Source: Gluconobacter sp. Dm-62 (GTDB lineage: Bacteria; Pseudomonadota; Alphaproteobacteria; Acetobacterales; Acetobacteraceae). From it: DNA of 64,000 bases. The stretch spans positions 211,720 through 275,719 of the forward strand of contig NZ_JAERLY010000004.1 in NCBI RefSeq assembly GCF_018256155.1. The letters run 5' to 3'. The notes below the pieces were generated by a model. It was not told where the DNA came from. It did no database searches and saw only the letters and a program-made list of their open reading frames with translations. The translations under genes were made by a program, and so were the position numbers. Each line of letters starts with the position of its first letter. Position 1 is the first letter of the stretch. Shown here piece by piece: positions 56,268 to 64,000 of the stretch.

Positions 56268-57269
56268 TCAGAGCCCCTCCGCCGTTCTTGCCATGCGTCG
56301 ACGACGCGGCCGCCCCGCAGTTTCCTCGAAACGTTCGCTGATCTGGGCTGTCGTCTCAGGTGCAGCAAGAACTGTACCTGACGCTTCGACACACCCAACT
56401 TTTTGCACAAACGCAAGAAGGTCGGGAAGGTCCACGCCCACACCGCGAACCTTAAGACCCAGCGCTTTCACGGCTTCCAGAGCGGCCCTGTAAAAGCCAA
56501 TGGCCTTTTCATCCAGCAGCGGGGGATCTCCTGACTGTTGCCAGGTCATGCCCGAAGGCGCGAGCAGGGAAGCGTCAAACTGAACACCATCCAGCAATCC
56601 TCCTACAGCACGTTCTCTCAGCAGACTCAGGCTGGAAGGAGCGCTACCAAATCCACCAAGAAAAATCTGACATCCCTGATCGCGCAATGCAGAGAGCGTG
56701 TAACAGGTCTCCTTGTCGTCCTGTGCCAGGCCACTTTCCTGGAACACGAGATCAAGCCGACTGACCGGAAATCCACTTTCCTTCAGAACAGCATTCAGCC
56801 GTCCATTGAAGTCTCCGTCGGGGGCCTGATCATCTTCCAGGGAAACCATGAGACGCATGCCGTCTGGCCACGTCGCAGCCTGCGAGCAAGCGTTTCCCAG
56901 CAGATCCGAATCAAACTCCCGCTGCTGCTGGCCAAGACTTTTGCGCCGGCTCTTGCGCAGTGTCCGCCGTGGAACTGAGAGCCAGAGCTGGCTCATATCC
57001 ACCTGCGCCCCGATCACCTTGTCCGTTCCGCTGCGCCCAACCACGAAACGCGGCAGCCATCGCAAAGGGGGAAGCGCACTTTTCTGGCGCGCCCTTCGGC
57101 TTCGCAACGTCGTGGCAAACATTCCTGCGCTGGACGCAGTCATGGGTAAGGCATGGCCGGTTTTGCCTGTTGGCAGTTCGGACAGTCCATCTGCCATGAC
57201 TGTCCGGCCGGCATGCAGGTCCTGAGGGGCTGCCGGCACCGAAGTCGCTCCCTGTCCTAGATCATCCAA
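56268..57269 (-). CDS. Catalytically degenerate EAL-like protein
   Basis: About 333 residues. The start is probably TTG 57269 with GGAGG 8 nt upstream; GTG 57278 is the alternative. The first 70 residues look unstructured, with a basic stretch RTLRKSRRKS near 104-113. From about 75 the sequence follows the EAL phosphodiesterase fold: an IGAQVDMS strand in place of EAL, LDLVFQES in place of ELTES, GGFGSAPSSLSLL in place of DDFGTGYSSL, VQFDASLL in place of IKIDRSF, and GVGVDLPDLLAF in place of AEGVET. The motif Glu, both Asp and the Lys are lost, so it should not cleave c-di-GMP. It may bind a nucleotide or a protein partner. No GGDEF is attached. Confidence 0.65.
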   Translation of the reverse strand: MDDLGQGATSVPAAPQDLHAGRTVMADGLSELPTGKTGHALPMTASSAGMFATTLRSRRARQKSALPPLRWLPRFVVGRSGTDKVIGAQVDMSQLWLSVPRRTLRKSRRKSLGQQQREFDSDLLGNACSQAATWPDGMRLMVSLEDDQAPDGDFNGRLNAVLKESGFPVSRLDLVFQESGLAQDDKETCYTLSALRDQGCQIFLGGFGSAPSSLSLLRERAVGGLLDGVQFDASLLAPSGMTWQQSGDPPLLDEKAIGFYRAALEAVKALGLKVRGVGVDLPDLLAFVQKVGCVEASGTVLAAPETTAQISERFEETAGRPRRRRMARTAEGL

Positions 57270-57278
57270 TGCGGACAC

Positions 57279-57542
57279 CTCCGTTCTTCATGTCCGGGAC
57301 AATGCCGCTCAACAGCCTAATTTTTCCTTAATGCCGCGGGGGTTTGTCGTGCGATTTGAACATGAAACACCCTTGCATACCCGTACCGCCTATCCAGTCC
57401 TCCACACCGGTCTGACCACTCCAAACTCTTCGTTCGATCAATCCGGACAAAGCTGTTACGGTTTCCCGTCCGGACGTTCTTCCGGGCCTGTGACACCCCT
57501 TCGGCGCGGGTTCTCTCCGCTGCCGGGACAGGACCATTCTGC
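57279..57542. other. Intergenic region between EAL-like gene and MFS gene
   Basis: 264 bp between divergent genes. It must hold both promoters, but I see no strong hexamer pair. No ORF, repeat or RNA element is supported. Confidence 0.4.
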
Positions 57543-58826
57543 ATGACGGATGCCACGACCCGCTCCGCCGTACCTTCCTCTTCCAAAGGCTCGCTACATG
57601 CCCTCCTGCCCTACTGGCAGGTCACTTTTGCGTCTTTTCTGGGTTGGTTTCTGGACGCCTTTGACCAGACGACCCTTATGTTCACCCTCCCCGACATCGC
57701 TCACGATTTCGGATGCACGATCGCTGATCTGGGGGCTGTGCTGATGGGGCAGTCCATCGGACGCGCAGTCGGCAATACCGGCTGGGGATGGCTTGCTGAC
57801 CGCTATGGCCGCAAGCCTGCTTTCATGCTCGGCGTGGTGTGGTTTGCGGTCTTTTCCGCGCTAACCGGCCTCTCCCATCACTTTTATGTGCTCATGGCCG
57901 TGCAGTTCATGTTCGGAATCGGCTTTGGCGGTGAATGGACCGCTTCGGCCGCTCTTCTGATGGAAAGCGTGCCCGCCTGGACACGCCCCATGGCCTCCGC
58001 ACTCATGATGTCGGGCTATGAAGTCGGCTATTTTGTCGCGGCTGGGGTGCAGGCGCTGATCCTGCCGCATTATGGATGGCGCGTGCTGTTCTTCATCGGC
58101 CTCGCACCCGCGGCTCTCGCCCTGTTCATCCGGATCGGCGTGCCTGAGAGCCCCGTCTGGCTTCGCAATCGCGAATCGCGTCTGGCGCAGGGACAGAAGG
58201 AACATGTGCCGCCACAGCTGCGTCCGAAATTCCGCCTGACGGGCGCGGCCTTTCAGGCCATCGCCTTCATGAGCTTTCTCGAATTCCAGAAGGCCGCGAT
58301 CTACACCTACTACCCGACGATCCTGCGCGGCAGCCACCATCTGACGCAGCAGGCGGTCTTCTGGCCCGTCACGCTCTACTGCCTCGGATCGTTTGGCGGG
58401 AAGGTTTTCTGCGGCTGGCTGGCGGAGCGTTTCGGGGAAGTCCGCGTGATGCTGAGCGCGCTGGTCGTCGTGATGCTGACGATATGGCCGTTCCTGAGCG
58501 CGCCCGGCTGGAACATGCTTCTGGCCGCGGCCTTCGTCATGGGCGCTGCGGCCTCAGGGATTTTCGCACTTGTCCCGCATTATCTGGCACAGCGCTTCCC
58601 GTCCGACACCCGAAGCTTCGGCATGGGACTGGGCTATGCCTTGGGCTCCATCGGACAGGGCATGGCGCAGAAGCTCGTGCCCATGTTCGGCCCGACCATC
58701 CTGACCCTGCCGCTGTCTGCCGAGATTTTCGTTCTGGGCACCAGTCTGGTGACGGGTGCCATTGCCCTCATCCGTCCGAAAGAACTTCCGGGCGAGCATA
58801 TGGAAGGTGACGAGACGGCCTCTTAA
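57543..58826 (+). CDS. MFS transporter, metabolite:H+ symporter type
   Basis: 427 residues and 12 predicted transmembrane helices. MFS signature between helices 2 and 3: GWLADRYGRKPAFMLG. ASFLGWFLDAFDQTTLMF at helix 1 and FGIGFGGEWTASAALLMES at helix 4 are typical of the sialate/aromatic-acid:H+ symporter-like group. The substrate is unknown. Its stop lies in a short palindrome and overlaps the convergent FAD gene by 4 bp. Confidence 0.9.
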   Translation: MTDATTRSAVPSSSKGSLHALLPYWQVTFASFLGWFLDAFDQTTLMFTLPDIAHDFGCTIADLGAVLMGQSIGRAVGNTGWGWLADRYGRKPAFMLGVVWFAVFSALTGLSHHFYVLMAVQFMFGIGFGGEWTASAALLMESVPAWTRPMASALMMSGYEVGYFVAAGVQALILPHYGWRVLFFIGLAPAALALFIRIGVPESPVWLRNRESRLAQGQKEHVPPQLRPKFRLTGAAFQAIAFMSFLEFQKAAIYTYYPTILRGSHHLTQQAVFWPVTLYCLGSFGGKVFCGWLAERFGEVRVMLSALVVVMLTIWPFLSAPGWNMLLAAAFVMGAAASGIFALVPHYLAQRFPSDTRSFGMGLGYALGSIGQGMAQKLVPMFGPTILTLPLSAEIFVLGTSLVTGAIALIRPKELPGEHMEGDETAS

Positions 58827-60430
58827 AGAGAGGCCGCCAGCCACTCCGCCGCCCGGATGCCATCGATCCCGGCGGAGAGGATGCCCCCCGCATATCCTGC
58901 GCCCTCACCCGCCGGGAACAGGCCACGCAGCGTCGGGCTCTGGCCGTCACGGTCCCGGCGCAGACGGATGGGAGACGACGTCCGCGTCTCCACACCCGTC
59001 ATGACCGCGTCTTCCATGGAGAACCCACGCAGCTTGCGTTCGAACTGCGGCAGGGCCTCGCGGATGGCATCCGTTACGAAAGCCGGCAGACACTGCGTCA
59101 GATCCGTCGGCGTCACACCCGGCTGATAGGACGGCACGACCTCACCCAGCGATGTAGACGGACGCCCTGCCAAGAAATCCCCAACCCGCTGGGCCGGTGC
59201 ATTATAGTTGCTGCCCCCAGCGACGAATGCCGCTTTTTCCCATATCCGCTGAAAAGCCATGCCCCCCAATACGTCGTCCGGGAAATCCAGTTCAGGCTTC
59301 ACCTCAACAACGATGCCACTATTGGCATTGCGCTCGGCGCGCGAATACTGGCTCATTCCGTTGGTGACGACCTGCCCTTCCTCGGATGTGGCCGCCACGA
59401 CCTGCCCTCCCGGGCACATGCAGAACGAATAGACCGCCCGGCCATTCGACGCGTGATGAACGAGCTTGTAGTCCGCCGCCCCCAGCATCTCGTGCCCGGC
59501 GCTGGCCCCGAAACGGGCCACATCGATCACCGATTGCGGATGCTCGATCCGTACGCCGATGGAGAACGGCTTGGCGTCCATTTCCACCTGCGCTTCACGC
59601 AGCATTTCAAACGTATCGCGCGCCGAGTGCCCGACGGCCAGAATGACACGTTCTGCTGGCAGCGTTTCACCATTGGATAGGCGCAGGCCGCTTAGACGGC
59701 GCTCTGTACCCTCGCCTTCCATCTCAAAACCCTCAACGCGGGTCTCAAAGCGGTACTCGCCCCCAAGACGCTCGATTTCGGCCCGGATAAACATGACCAT
59801 CGTGACCAGACGGAACGTCCCGATATGCGGCTTGGAGATGGTCAGGATTTCTTCCGGAGCCCCGGCCCGCACAAACTCTTCCAGAACATGTCGTCCCAGA
59901 TGCCGGGAGTCCGACACGCCGGAATAGAGCTTCCCATCCGAGAAGGTCCCGGCCCCGCCTTCGCCGAACTGCACATTGCTCTCAGGCGTCAGGACGGATT
60001 TGCGCCACAGGGCAAACGTATCGACCGTCCGCGCTTTCACGTCCTTGCCGCGCTCGATGATGATGGGTTTCAGACCAGCCTGCGCCAACGTGAGCGCCGC
60101 CATGATCCCGCAGGGTCCGGCCCCGATCACAACAGGGCGTGACATCCCCTCCAGCAGCGTCGCTTCAGGCAGATGATAGGTCGTGTCCGGTGTCGGACGC
60201 ATATGCTGGTCCTGCGCATGAGCCGCGAGAACCGCATCCTCATCCGCAACATCACAATCCACATTATAGACCATCACGATATGGCCGCGCTTGCGGGCAT
60301 CATACCCGCGACGCGCCACGCTCAGGCTTTTCAGGTCTTCAGAAGCAATGTTCAGACGTGCACGCACGGCTTCGCGCAGCGCCTCCGCAGGATGACCCAG
60401 CGGCAGGCGCAGTTCGGTAATACGAATCAT
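58823..60430 (-). CDS. FAD-dependent dehydrogenase of the COG2509 family
   Basis: 535 residues. The N-terminal 90 residues form an RNA-binding-like or ferredoxin-like cap (ITELRLPLGHPAEALREAV). FAD-binding VVIGAGPCGIMAALTLAQAG lies near 98, followed by FGEGGAGTFSDGKLYSGVSD and the C-terminal GEGAGYAGGILSAGIDGIRA. The family is conserved but uncharacterised; substrate unknown. It shares one base with the upstream UPF0114 gene, suggesting coupling. Confidence 0.88.
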   Translation of the reverse strand: MIRITELRLPLGHPAEALREAVRARLNIASEDLKSLSVARRGYDARKRGHIVMVYNVDCDVADEDAVLAAHAQDQHMRPTPDTTYHLPEATLLEGMSRPVVIGAGPCGIMAALTLAQAGLKPIIIERGKDVKARTVDTFALWRKSVLTPESNVQFGEGGAGTFSDGKLYSGVSDSRHLGRHVLEEFVRAGAPEEILTISKPHIGTFRLVTMVMFIRAEIERLGGEYRFETRVEGFEMEGEGTERRLSGLRLSNGETLPAERVILAVGHSARDTFEMLREAQVEMDAKPFSIGVRIEHPQSVIDVARFGASAGHEMLGAADYKLVHHASNGRAVYSFCMCPGGQVVAATSEEGQVVTNGMSQYSRAERNANSGIVVEVKPELDFPDDVLGGMAFQRIWEKAAFVAGGSNYNAPAQRVGDFLAGRPSTSLGEVVPSYQPGVTPTDLTQCLPAFVTDAIREALPQFERKLRGFSMEDAVMTGVETRTSSPIRLRRDRDGQSPTLRGLFPAGEGAGYAGGILSAGIDGIRAAEWLAASL

Positions 60431-61056
60431 CAGTGGTGTCCGTCCCCTGACGTGTCTGCTGCTTTGGAGACGGGCGGGGCTGGATCAGCGTGATGCGTGT
60501 CGGGCGAGCCTTCCATGATCCGGTCCATGATGGCCATCAGCACACCGGAGACGACGAAGGCGAGATGAATGCCCACGCTCCATTCCAGAGCGCGCGTCGA
60601 GGTCTCGTCTACCCGGATGAAGTCCGCCAGCACATGGATCGCGGACATCGCCACGATCGAGGCCATCAGCTTGATCTTGATGTCCCCGAACGTGACATGG
60701 CCGATCCAGCTCGGATAATCTTCATGCGTGCGGATATCGAGGCGCGAGACGAAGTTTTCGTAGCCCGAGAACATGACAATCAGCAACAGATTGGCCAGCA
60801 GGACCAGATCAATCAGGTCCAGCACGCCAACGAACACGTCGTCAAAATCCAGACCCGTCGCCTTCAGCACCAGCCCGATAAGCTGCTGGAAGAACTTGAA
60901 CGCCACCAGCAGCAGCCCGACCGTCAGGCCGAAATAGAGCGGCGCGGCGATCCAGCGCGTGGCAAAGAATGCACGCTCCATAAAGCCTTCCGCACGGCCG
61001 AAACTGCCGGTGCGTCGCTTGGACTGAGGGTCGGGAGAAGGAGAGGAAGTCGTCAT
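60430..61056 (-). CDS. UPF0114 (YqhA) family membrane protein
   Basis: 208 residues. After a 25-residue hydrophilic extension the family domain begins (MERAFFATRWIAAPLYFGL) and has three to four membrane helices, with DLVLLANLLLIVMFSGYENFVSR and WIGHVTFGDIKIKLMASIVAMSAI. The C-terminal tail is His/Asp/Ala-rich. Function unknown. Coupled to the FAD-dependent gene by a shared base. Confidence 0.9.
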   Translation of the reverse strand: MTTSSPSPDPQSKRRTGSFGRAEGFMERAFFATRWIAAPLYFGLTVGLLLVAFKFFQQLIGLVLKATGLDFDDVFVGVLDLIDLVLLANLLLIVMFSGYENFVSRLDIRTHEDYPSWIGHVTFGDIKIKLMASIVAMSAIHVLADFIRVDETSTRALEWSVGIHLAFVVSGVLMAIMDRIMEGSPDTHHADPAPPVSKAADTSGDGHH

Positions 61057-61120
61057 GCTTCCTCTCTACGATTTCAGGCCGCGTTTCGCCACAGTGTTGT
61101 GAACGCCGGGCGCAAATCCC

Positions 61121-61702
61121 TTACGGCGTGATCTGCGTGCCCAGCACCTTGAGGAACTGCCCGATCCAGGCCGGATGCGCAGGCCATGCCGGGCCCGTCA
61201 CGAACTGCCCGTCCGTCACCGCCCCATCCATCGGAACGGACTGGTACTCGGCACCGGCGAGCAGCACTTCTGCACGACAGGCCGGATAGGCCGAAATCTT
61301 CTTACCCTTGATGACACCTGCGGCCGCCAGAAGCTGCGGGCCGTGGCACACGGCCGCCACCGGCTTGCCGCTCTCGACAAAAGCCCGAACCAGATCCAGC
61401 ACGCTCTCGTCGGTGCTGAGCTGTTCTGGCGCACGTCCGCCCGGAATGACCAGCGCGCCATAGGCATCGGCCGTCACGCCCGCATAGGTCGCATTCAGCG
61501 TGAAATTATGGCCGCGCTTTTCGGTGTAGGTCTGATGGCCCTCGAAGTCATGAATGGCCGTGGCGACCTGTTCCCCGGCTTTCTTGCCCGGTGACACCAC
61601 ATCCACCTTGTGCCCGACCAGAAGCAGCATCTGGAACGGCACCATGATTTCGTAGTCCTCCACGAAATCACCTGCGATCATGAGAATACGCTTTTCAGCC
61701 AT
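61121..61702 (-). CDS. DJ-1/PfpI family protein
   Basis: 193 residues from the ATG at 61702; the frame extends to 61729. Family parts: RILMIAGDFVEDYEIMVPFQ, ALVIPGGRAPEQL with a conserved Glu, and the nucleophile elbow AAVCHGPQLLAAAG with Cys followed by His. PfpI/YhbO-type members have been described as proteases, glyoxalases or deglycases, so activity here is open. A perfect 10-bp inverted repeat lies just upstream. Confidence 0.9.
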   Translation of the reverse strand: MAEKRILMIAGDFVEDYEIMVPFQMLLLVGHKVDVVSPGKKAGEQVATAIHDFEGHQTYTEKRGHNFTLNATYAGVTADAYGALVIPGGRAPEQLSTDESVLDLVRAFVESGKPVAAVCHGPQLLAAAGVIKGKKISAYPACRAEVLLAGAEYQSVPMDGAVTDGQFVTGPAWPAHPAWIGQFLKVLGTQITP

Positions 61703-61727
61703 CGTCTCTTTATCCTTCTTCGTGTTC

Positions 61728-61751
61728 ACGCTCCTGACGCATCAGGAGCGT
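61728..61751. repeat. Perfect 10-bp inverted repeat before the DJ-1/PfpI gene
   Basis: ACGCTCCTGA (61728-61737), 4-nt spacer CGCA, TCAGGAGCGT (61742-61751), ending 26 bp before the ATG at 61702. It could be an operator or a leader hairpin. The 160-bp space to the divergent transporter holds nothing else I can support. Confidence 0.5.
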
Positions 61752-61862
61752 TGCCGTTCATATCAGTCACGACACCATGCCATGCACGGTTCGGCAATAG
61801 ATATGGGATGGTCGGGCGACATGCAGTAAGGTCGTGCTTCAATTCTCACAGCACTGGCCTCC

Positions 61863-62912
61863 ATGACCTCAGATCCCCATCACGACTGCGCCTGCGATCA
61901 CGATCATCATGATGCGTCCGTTCCCCATGAGCATCACGCGCATGACCATGCGGATCACGATCATGGCGACCATGACCACGATCATTGCGACGGGCACAGT
62001 CATGGGTTCGGATTCGGGCACCATCACGTTCATGCCCCCGCCAGCTTCGGCATGGCCTTCGCCATCGGCATTACCCTGAACACGGCCTATGTGGCGGGTG
62101 AGGCCCTGTGGGGCGTCTGGGCGCACTCGGTCTCCCTGCTGGCCGATGCCGGACACAACCTGTCCGACGTGCTCGGCCTCGCCGGGGCCTGGCTGGCGCA
62201 GGTTCTGGCGACACGTCCGTCCAGCGTCCGCTTCACCTATGGCCTGCGTCGCTCAACGATCCTTTCCGCGCTCGCAAACGCCATGATCCTGCTGCTCGTG
62301 ACCGGCGGCATCGTCTGGGAATCCGTCCTGCGCCTGTTTTCCCACCAGAACGTGCAGGGCGAGATCATCAGTTGGGTCGCGCTGGTTGGGATCGCCGTCA
62401 ACGCCGTGACGGCCCTGCTCTTCATGAAAGGCGCGTCCAGCGATCTCAACATCCGGGGTGCCTTCCTGCACATGGCGGCCGATGCGGTCATGGCATTTTC
62501 GGTCGTCATCGCCGGGCTGCTGATCTCGTTCACGGGCTACACGATCATCGATCCGATCATGAGCCTGATCGTGTCGGTTTCCATCGTGATCGGGACATGG
62601 TCTCTGCTGCGGAGCTCGCTGGATCTGGCGCTTGATGCGGTGCCGGCGGGGATCGATCCTGACGCCGTGCAGAGTGCCCTTCTGTCGCTCGATGGCGTGT
62701 CCGGACTGCATCATCTGCACATCTGGGCCATGAGCACGACCGAGACCGCGCTGACCGTCCATCTCGTCTGCGATCCGACGAAACCCGTCAGCACGGATCT
62801 GGTCATCGCACGCGCAGCAGACCTCGTCCGGACGCGTTTTGACATCGCCCATCCCACTTTTCAGCTTGAAACACAGCCCTCGGTCTGCGACACGCACCAG
62901 CCCTGCTGCTGA
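61863..62912 (+). CDS. Cation diffusion facilitator with His-rich N-terminus (CzcD/ZitB-like)
   Basis: Proton-coupled exporter, probably of Zn2+/Co2+/Cd2+. It has 349 residues. The first 57 residues are His/Asp-rich (HDHHDASVPHEHHAHDHADH and more), likely a metal-binding loop. Six transmembrane helices follow. The metal-site motif is HNLSD in helix 2 (DAGHNLSDVLG) and HMAAD in helix 5. The C-terminal cytoplasmic domain ends in Cys/His (CDTHQPCC). Ten bp separate it from the next CDF gene. Confidence 0.94.
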   Translation: MTSDPHHDCACDHDHHDASVPHEHHAHDHADHDHGDHDHDHCDGHSHGFGFGHHHVHAPASFGMAFAIGITLNTAYVAGEALWGVWAHSVSLLADAGHNLSDVLGLAGAWLAQVLATRPSSVRFTYGLRRSTILSALANAMILLLVTGGIVWESVLRLFSHQNVQGEIISWVALVGIAVNAVTALLFMKGASSDLNIRGAFLHMAADAVMAFSVVIAGLLISFTGYTIIDPIMSLIVSVSIVIGTWSLLRSSLDLALDAVPAGIDPDAVQSALLSLDGVSGLHHLHIWAMSTTETALTVHLVCDPTKPVSTDLVIARAADLVRTRFDIAHPTFQLETQPSVCDTHQPCC

Positions 62913-62921
62913 GGACCTGTC

Positions 62922-63815
62922 ATGACATCCACCCGCATCAAGGTCGCCCGCGGCTCCATCGCGTTGAGTGTGGTGGTGCTGGCCATCAAATATGCCGCCT
63001 ATCTGGTCTCAGGGTCGGAAGCCCTGCTTTCAGATGCCATCGAGACCATCCTGAATGTCGTCGCAGCCGTCGGCATGCTCTGGGCCATGTCCGTCGCGGC
63101 CCTGCCCGCCGATGACAACCATCCCTACGGTCACGGCAAGGCGGAATATCTTTCCGCCGTTATCGAAGGCGTTCTGGTCGTCCTTACGGCCATCGGCATT
63201 CTGGTCATCGCCATCCATGACTGGCGCCATCCCGAGCCGGTCAATGCGCCCTTCTATGGCGTGGCGCTCAATGCGCTGGCCGGGCTGGTCAATCTGGCCT
63301 GGGGCCGCATTCTGATCACGGTGGGGCGCAAGCAGTCGTCGCAGGCGCTTCAGGCGGCAGGCGAGCACGTCGTCTCGGACGTCTGGGCCACAGTGGCGCT
63401 CGTGATCGGTGTCTCGCTGATCCCGTTGCTCAAATGGGACCGTCTCGACGCCGTGCTGTCCGCACTGGTCGCGATCAACGTTATGCGCGCGGGCTTCTCC
63501 ATGATGAAGCACTCCCTGTCCGGCCTGATGGACGAAGCCCCCTCGCCGGAGCAGATGGACGCAGTCAAGGCCGTCATCTCCGAGAGCGCCACCGGTGCCC
63601 TCGAAGCCCATGACCTGCGCATCCGCAAGGTGGGCGCGCTGTCCTTCGTGGAATTCCACCTCGTGGTCCCGAGCGCGCTGACGGTTCATGACGCCCATGA
63701 GATCTGCGACCAGATCGAGGCCGCCATCCGCTCCGAACTCGGCCGTGCCTCCATCCACATCCATGTCGAACCTGAAGACAAGGCCAAGCATTCCGGCGCG
63801 CTCGTCCTGAGCTGA
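62922..63815 (+). CDS. Second cation diffusion facilitator (FieF-like branch)
   Basis: 297 residues with six transmembrane helices and a C-terminal ferredoxin-like domain (HDLRIRKVGALSFVEFHLVV, IHIHVEPE). Helix 5 keeps a HxxxD pair (EHVVSDVWA), but the helix-2 site reads SDAIETILN, with E and N where zinc CDFs have H and D. Metal choice may therefore differ from the upstream paralogue. The two genes are 10 bp apart and probably co-expressed. Confidence 0.9.
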   Translation: MTSTRIKVARGSIALSVVVLAIKYAAYLVSGSEALLSDAIETILNVVAAVGMLWAMSVAALPADDNHPYGHGKAEYLSAVIEGVLVVLTAIGILVIAIHDWRHPEPVNAPFYGVALNALAGLVNLAWGRILITVGRKQSSQALQAAGEHVVSDVWATVALVIGVSLIPLLKWDRLDAVLSALVAINVMRAGFSMMKHSLSGLMDEAPSPEQMDAVKAVISESATGALEAHDLRIRKVGALSFVEFHLVVPSALTVHDAHEICDQIEAAIRSELGRASIHIHVEPEDKAKHSGALVLS

Positions 63816-64000
63816 TCGTAAATGAGGAAAATTCGCACCAGACTGTGCGGTTTATGACACAGCCCGGGACGGATTCCGTCGTATGCGGCCCGCGCTCCGA
63901 GAACCCTTGACCCCTCTCCCGCGTTGATGGCAGGTGCAGGAGGTCAGCGCACGGGCCTGAACCGGGCGTATCTTCCACAGCCCGACCCTACCTCCCGGAC
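63816..64000. other. Right-edge segment with no supported gene
   Basis: 185 bp after the second CDF gene. A plus-strand frame is open from 63858 to the edge with an ATG at 63927, but only 24 codons are visible and no ribosome-binding site precedes it. It may be the start of a gene outside the window. Confidence 0.3.

Overview
This window reads as the chromosome of an acetic acid bacterium (Alphaproteobacteria, Acetobacteraceae), most likely Gluconobacter or a close relative. Supporting this are the high GC content with strongly GC-biased third positions, a Shemin-type 5-aminolevulinate synthase, an ATP12-type F1 assembly chaperone, an alphaproteobacterial SAM-II riboswitch before metZ, a fused IspDF, System I cytochrome c maturation genes and a Hint_2-domain protein of a kind common in acetic acid bacteria. 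The genus is an inference from gene content. I see no insertion sequence, prophage, CRISPR array, toxin-antitoxin pair or recognisable defence locus.

Layout. 1-1374: the 5' part of a GH32 fructan/sucrose hydrolase, cut by the window edge. 1480-11316 (minus): a long collinear block secA-yebC-ruvC-ruvA-ruvB-ybgC-tolQ-tolR-tolA-tolB, covering protein export, Holliday-junction processing and the envelope-constriction motor. pal is not next to tolB. 11630-15954 (plus): a secreted parvulin isomerase, argJ, a type II NADH dehydrogenase and a 2OG-Fe dioxygenase family protein. 16008-20343: a secreted hypothetical protein, tRNA-Gly(CCC) on the minus strand, a SAM-II riboswitch with a possible attenuator, metZ, apaG, ispDF and a LprI-like protein, closed by a very long bidirectional terminator. 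20424-20555 (minus) is a 43-residue membrane ORF. 20710-26343 (minus) is an overlapping run rarA-rluC-asmA-atp12, preceded by a second, larger AsmA-like protein (26460-29720) and bcp.

30350-35742 is mostly envelope and hypothetical genes. It includes aat followed by two overlapping paralogous exported proteins, plus MAPEG, EcsC and EVE proteins. 35847-41123 is ccmC-D-E-F-G-H-I (haem delivery to apocytochrome c), without ccmA or ccmB. 41120-45522 holds a zinc-ribbon membrane protein, a DMT exporter, fumC and a secreted S10 carboxypeptidase. 45566-47952 is a bacteriophytochrome histidine kinase with a canonical promoter and a short overlapping upstream ORF. purF, cvpA and an unknown 100-residue protein follow on the minus strand.

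50366-50682 is an AT-rich regulatory region with three separate dyads before the Hint-domain protein gene. hemA is translationally coupled behind a LysR-type regulator that diverges from a pirin gene. The right end holds a catalytically dead EAL-like protein, an MFS transporter, a COG2509 FAD protein, a UPF0114 protein, a DJ-1/PfpI protein and two tandem cation diffusion facilitators.

The least explained points are the degenerate EAL protein, the three-dyad region before the Hint gene, the uORF/TTG arrangement of the phytochrome gene, the LysR-hemA coupling, the paired exported paralogs behind aat, and the 43-residue membrane ORF. I found no convincing wholly new multi-gene system.
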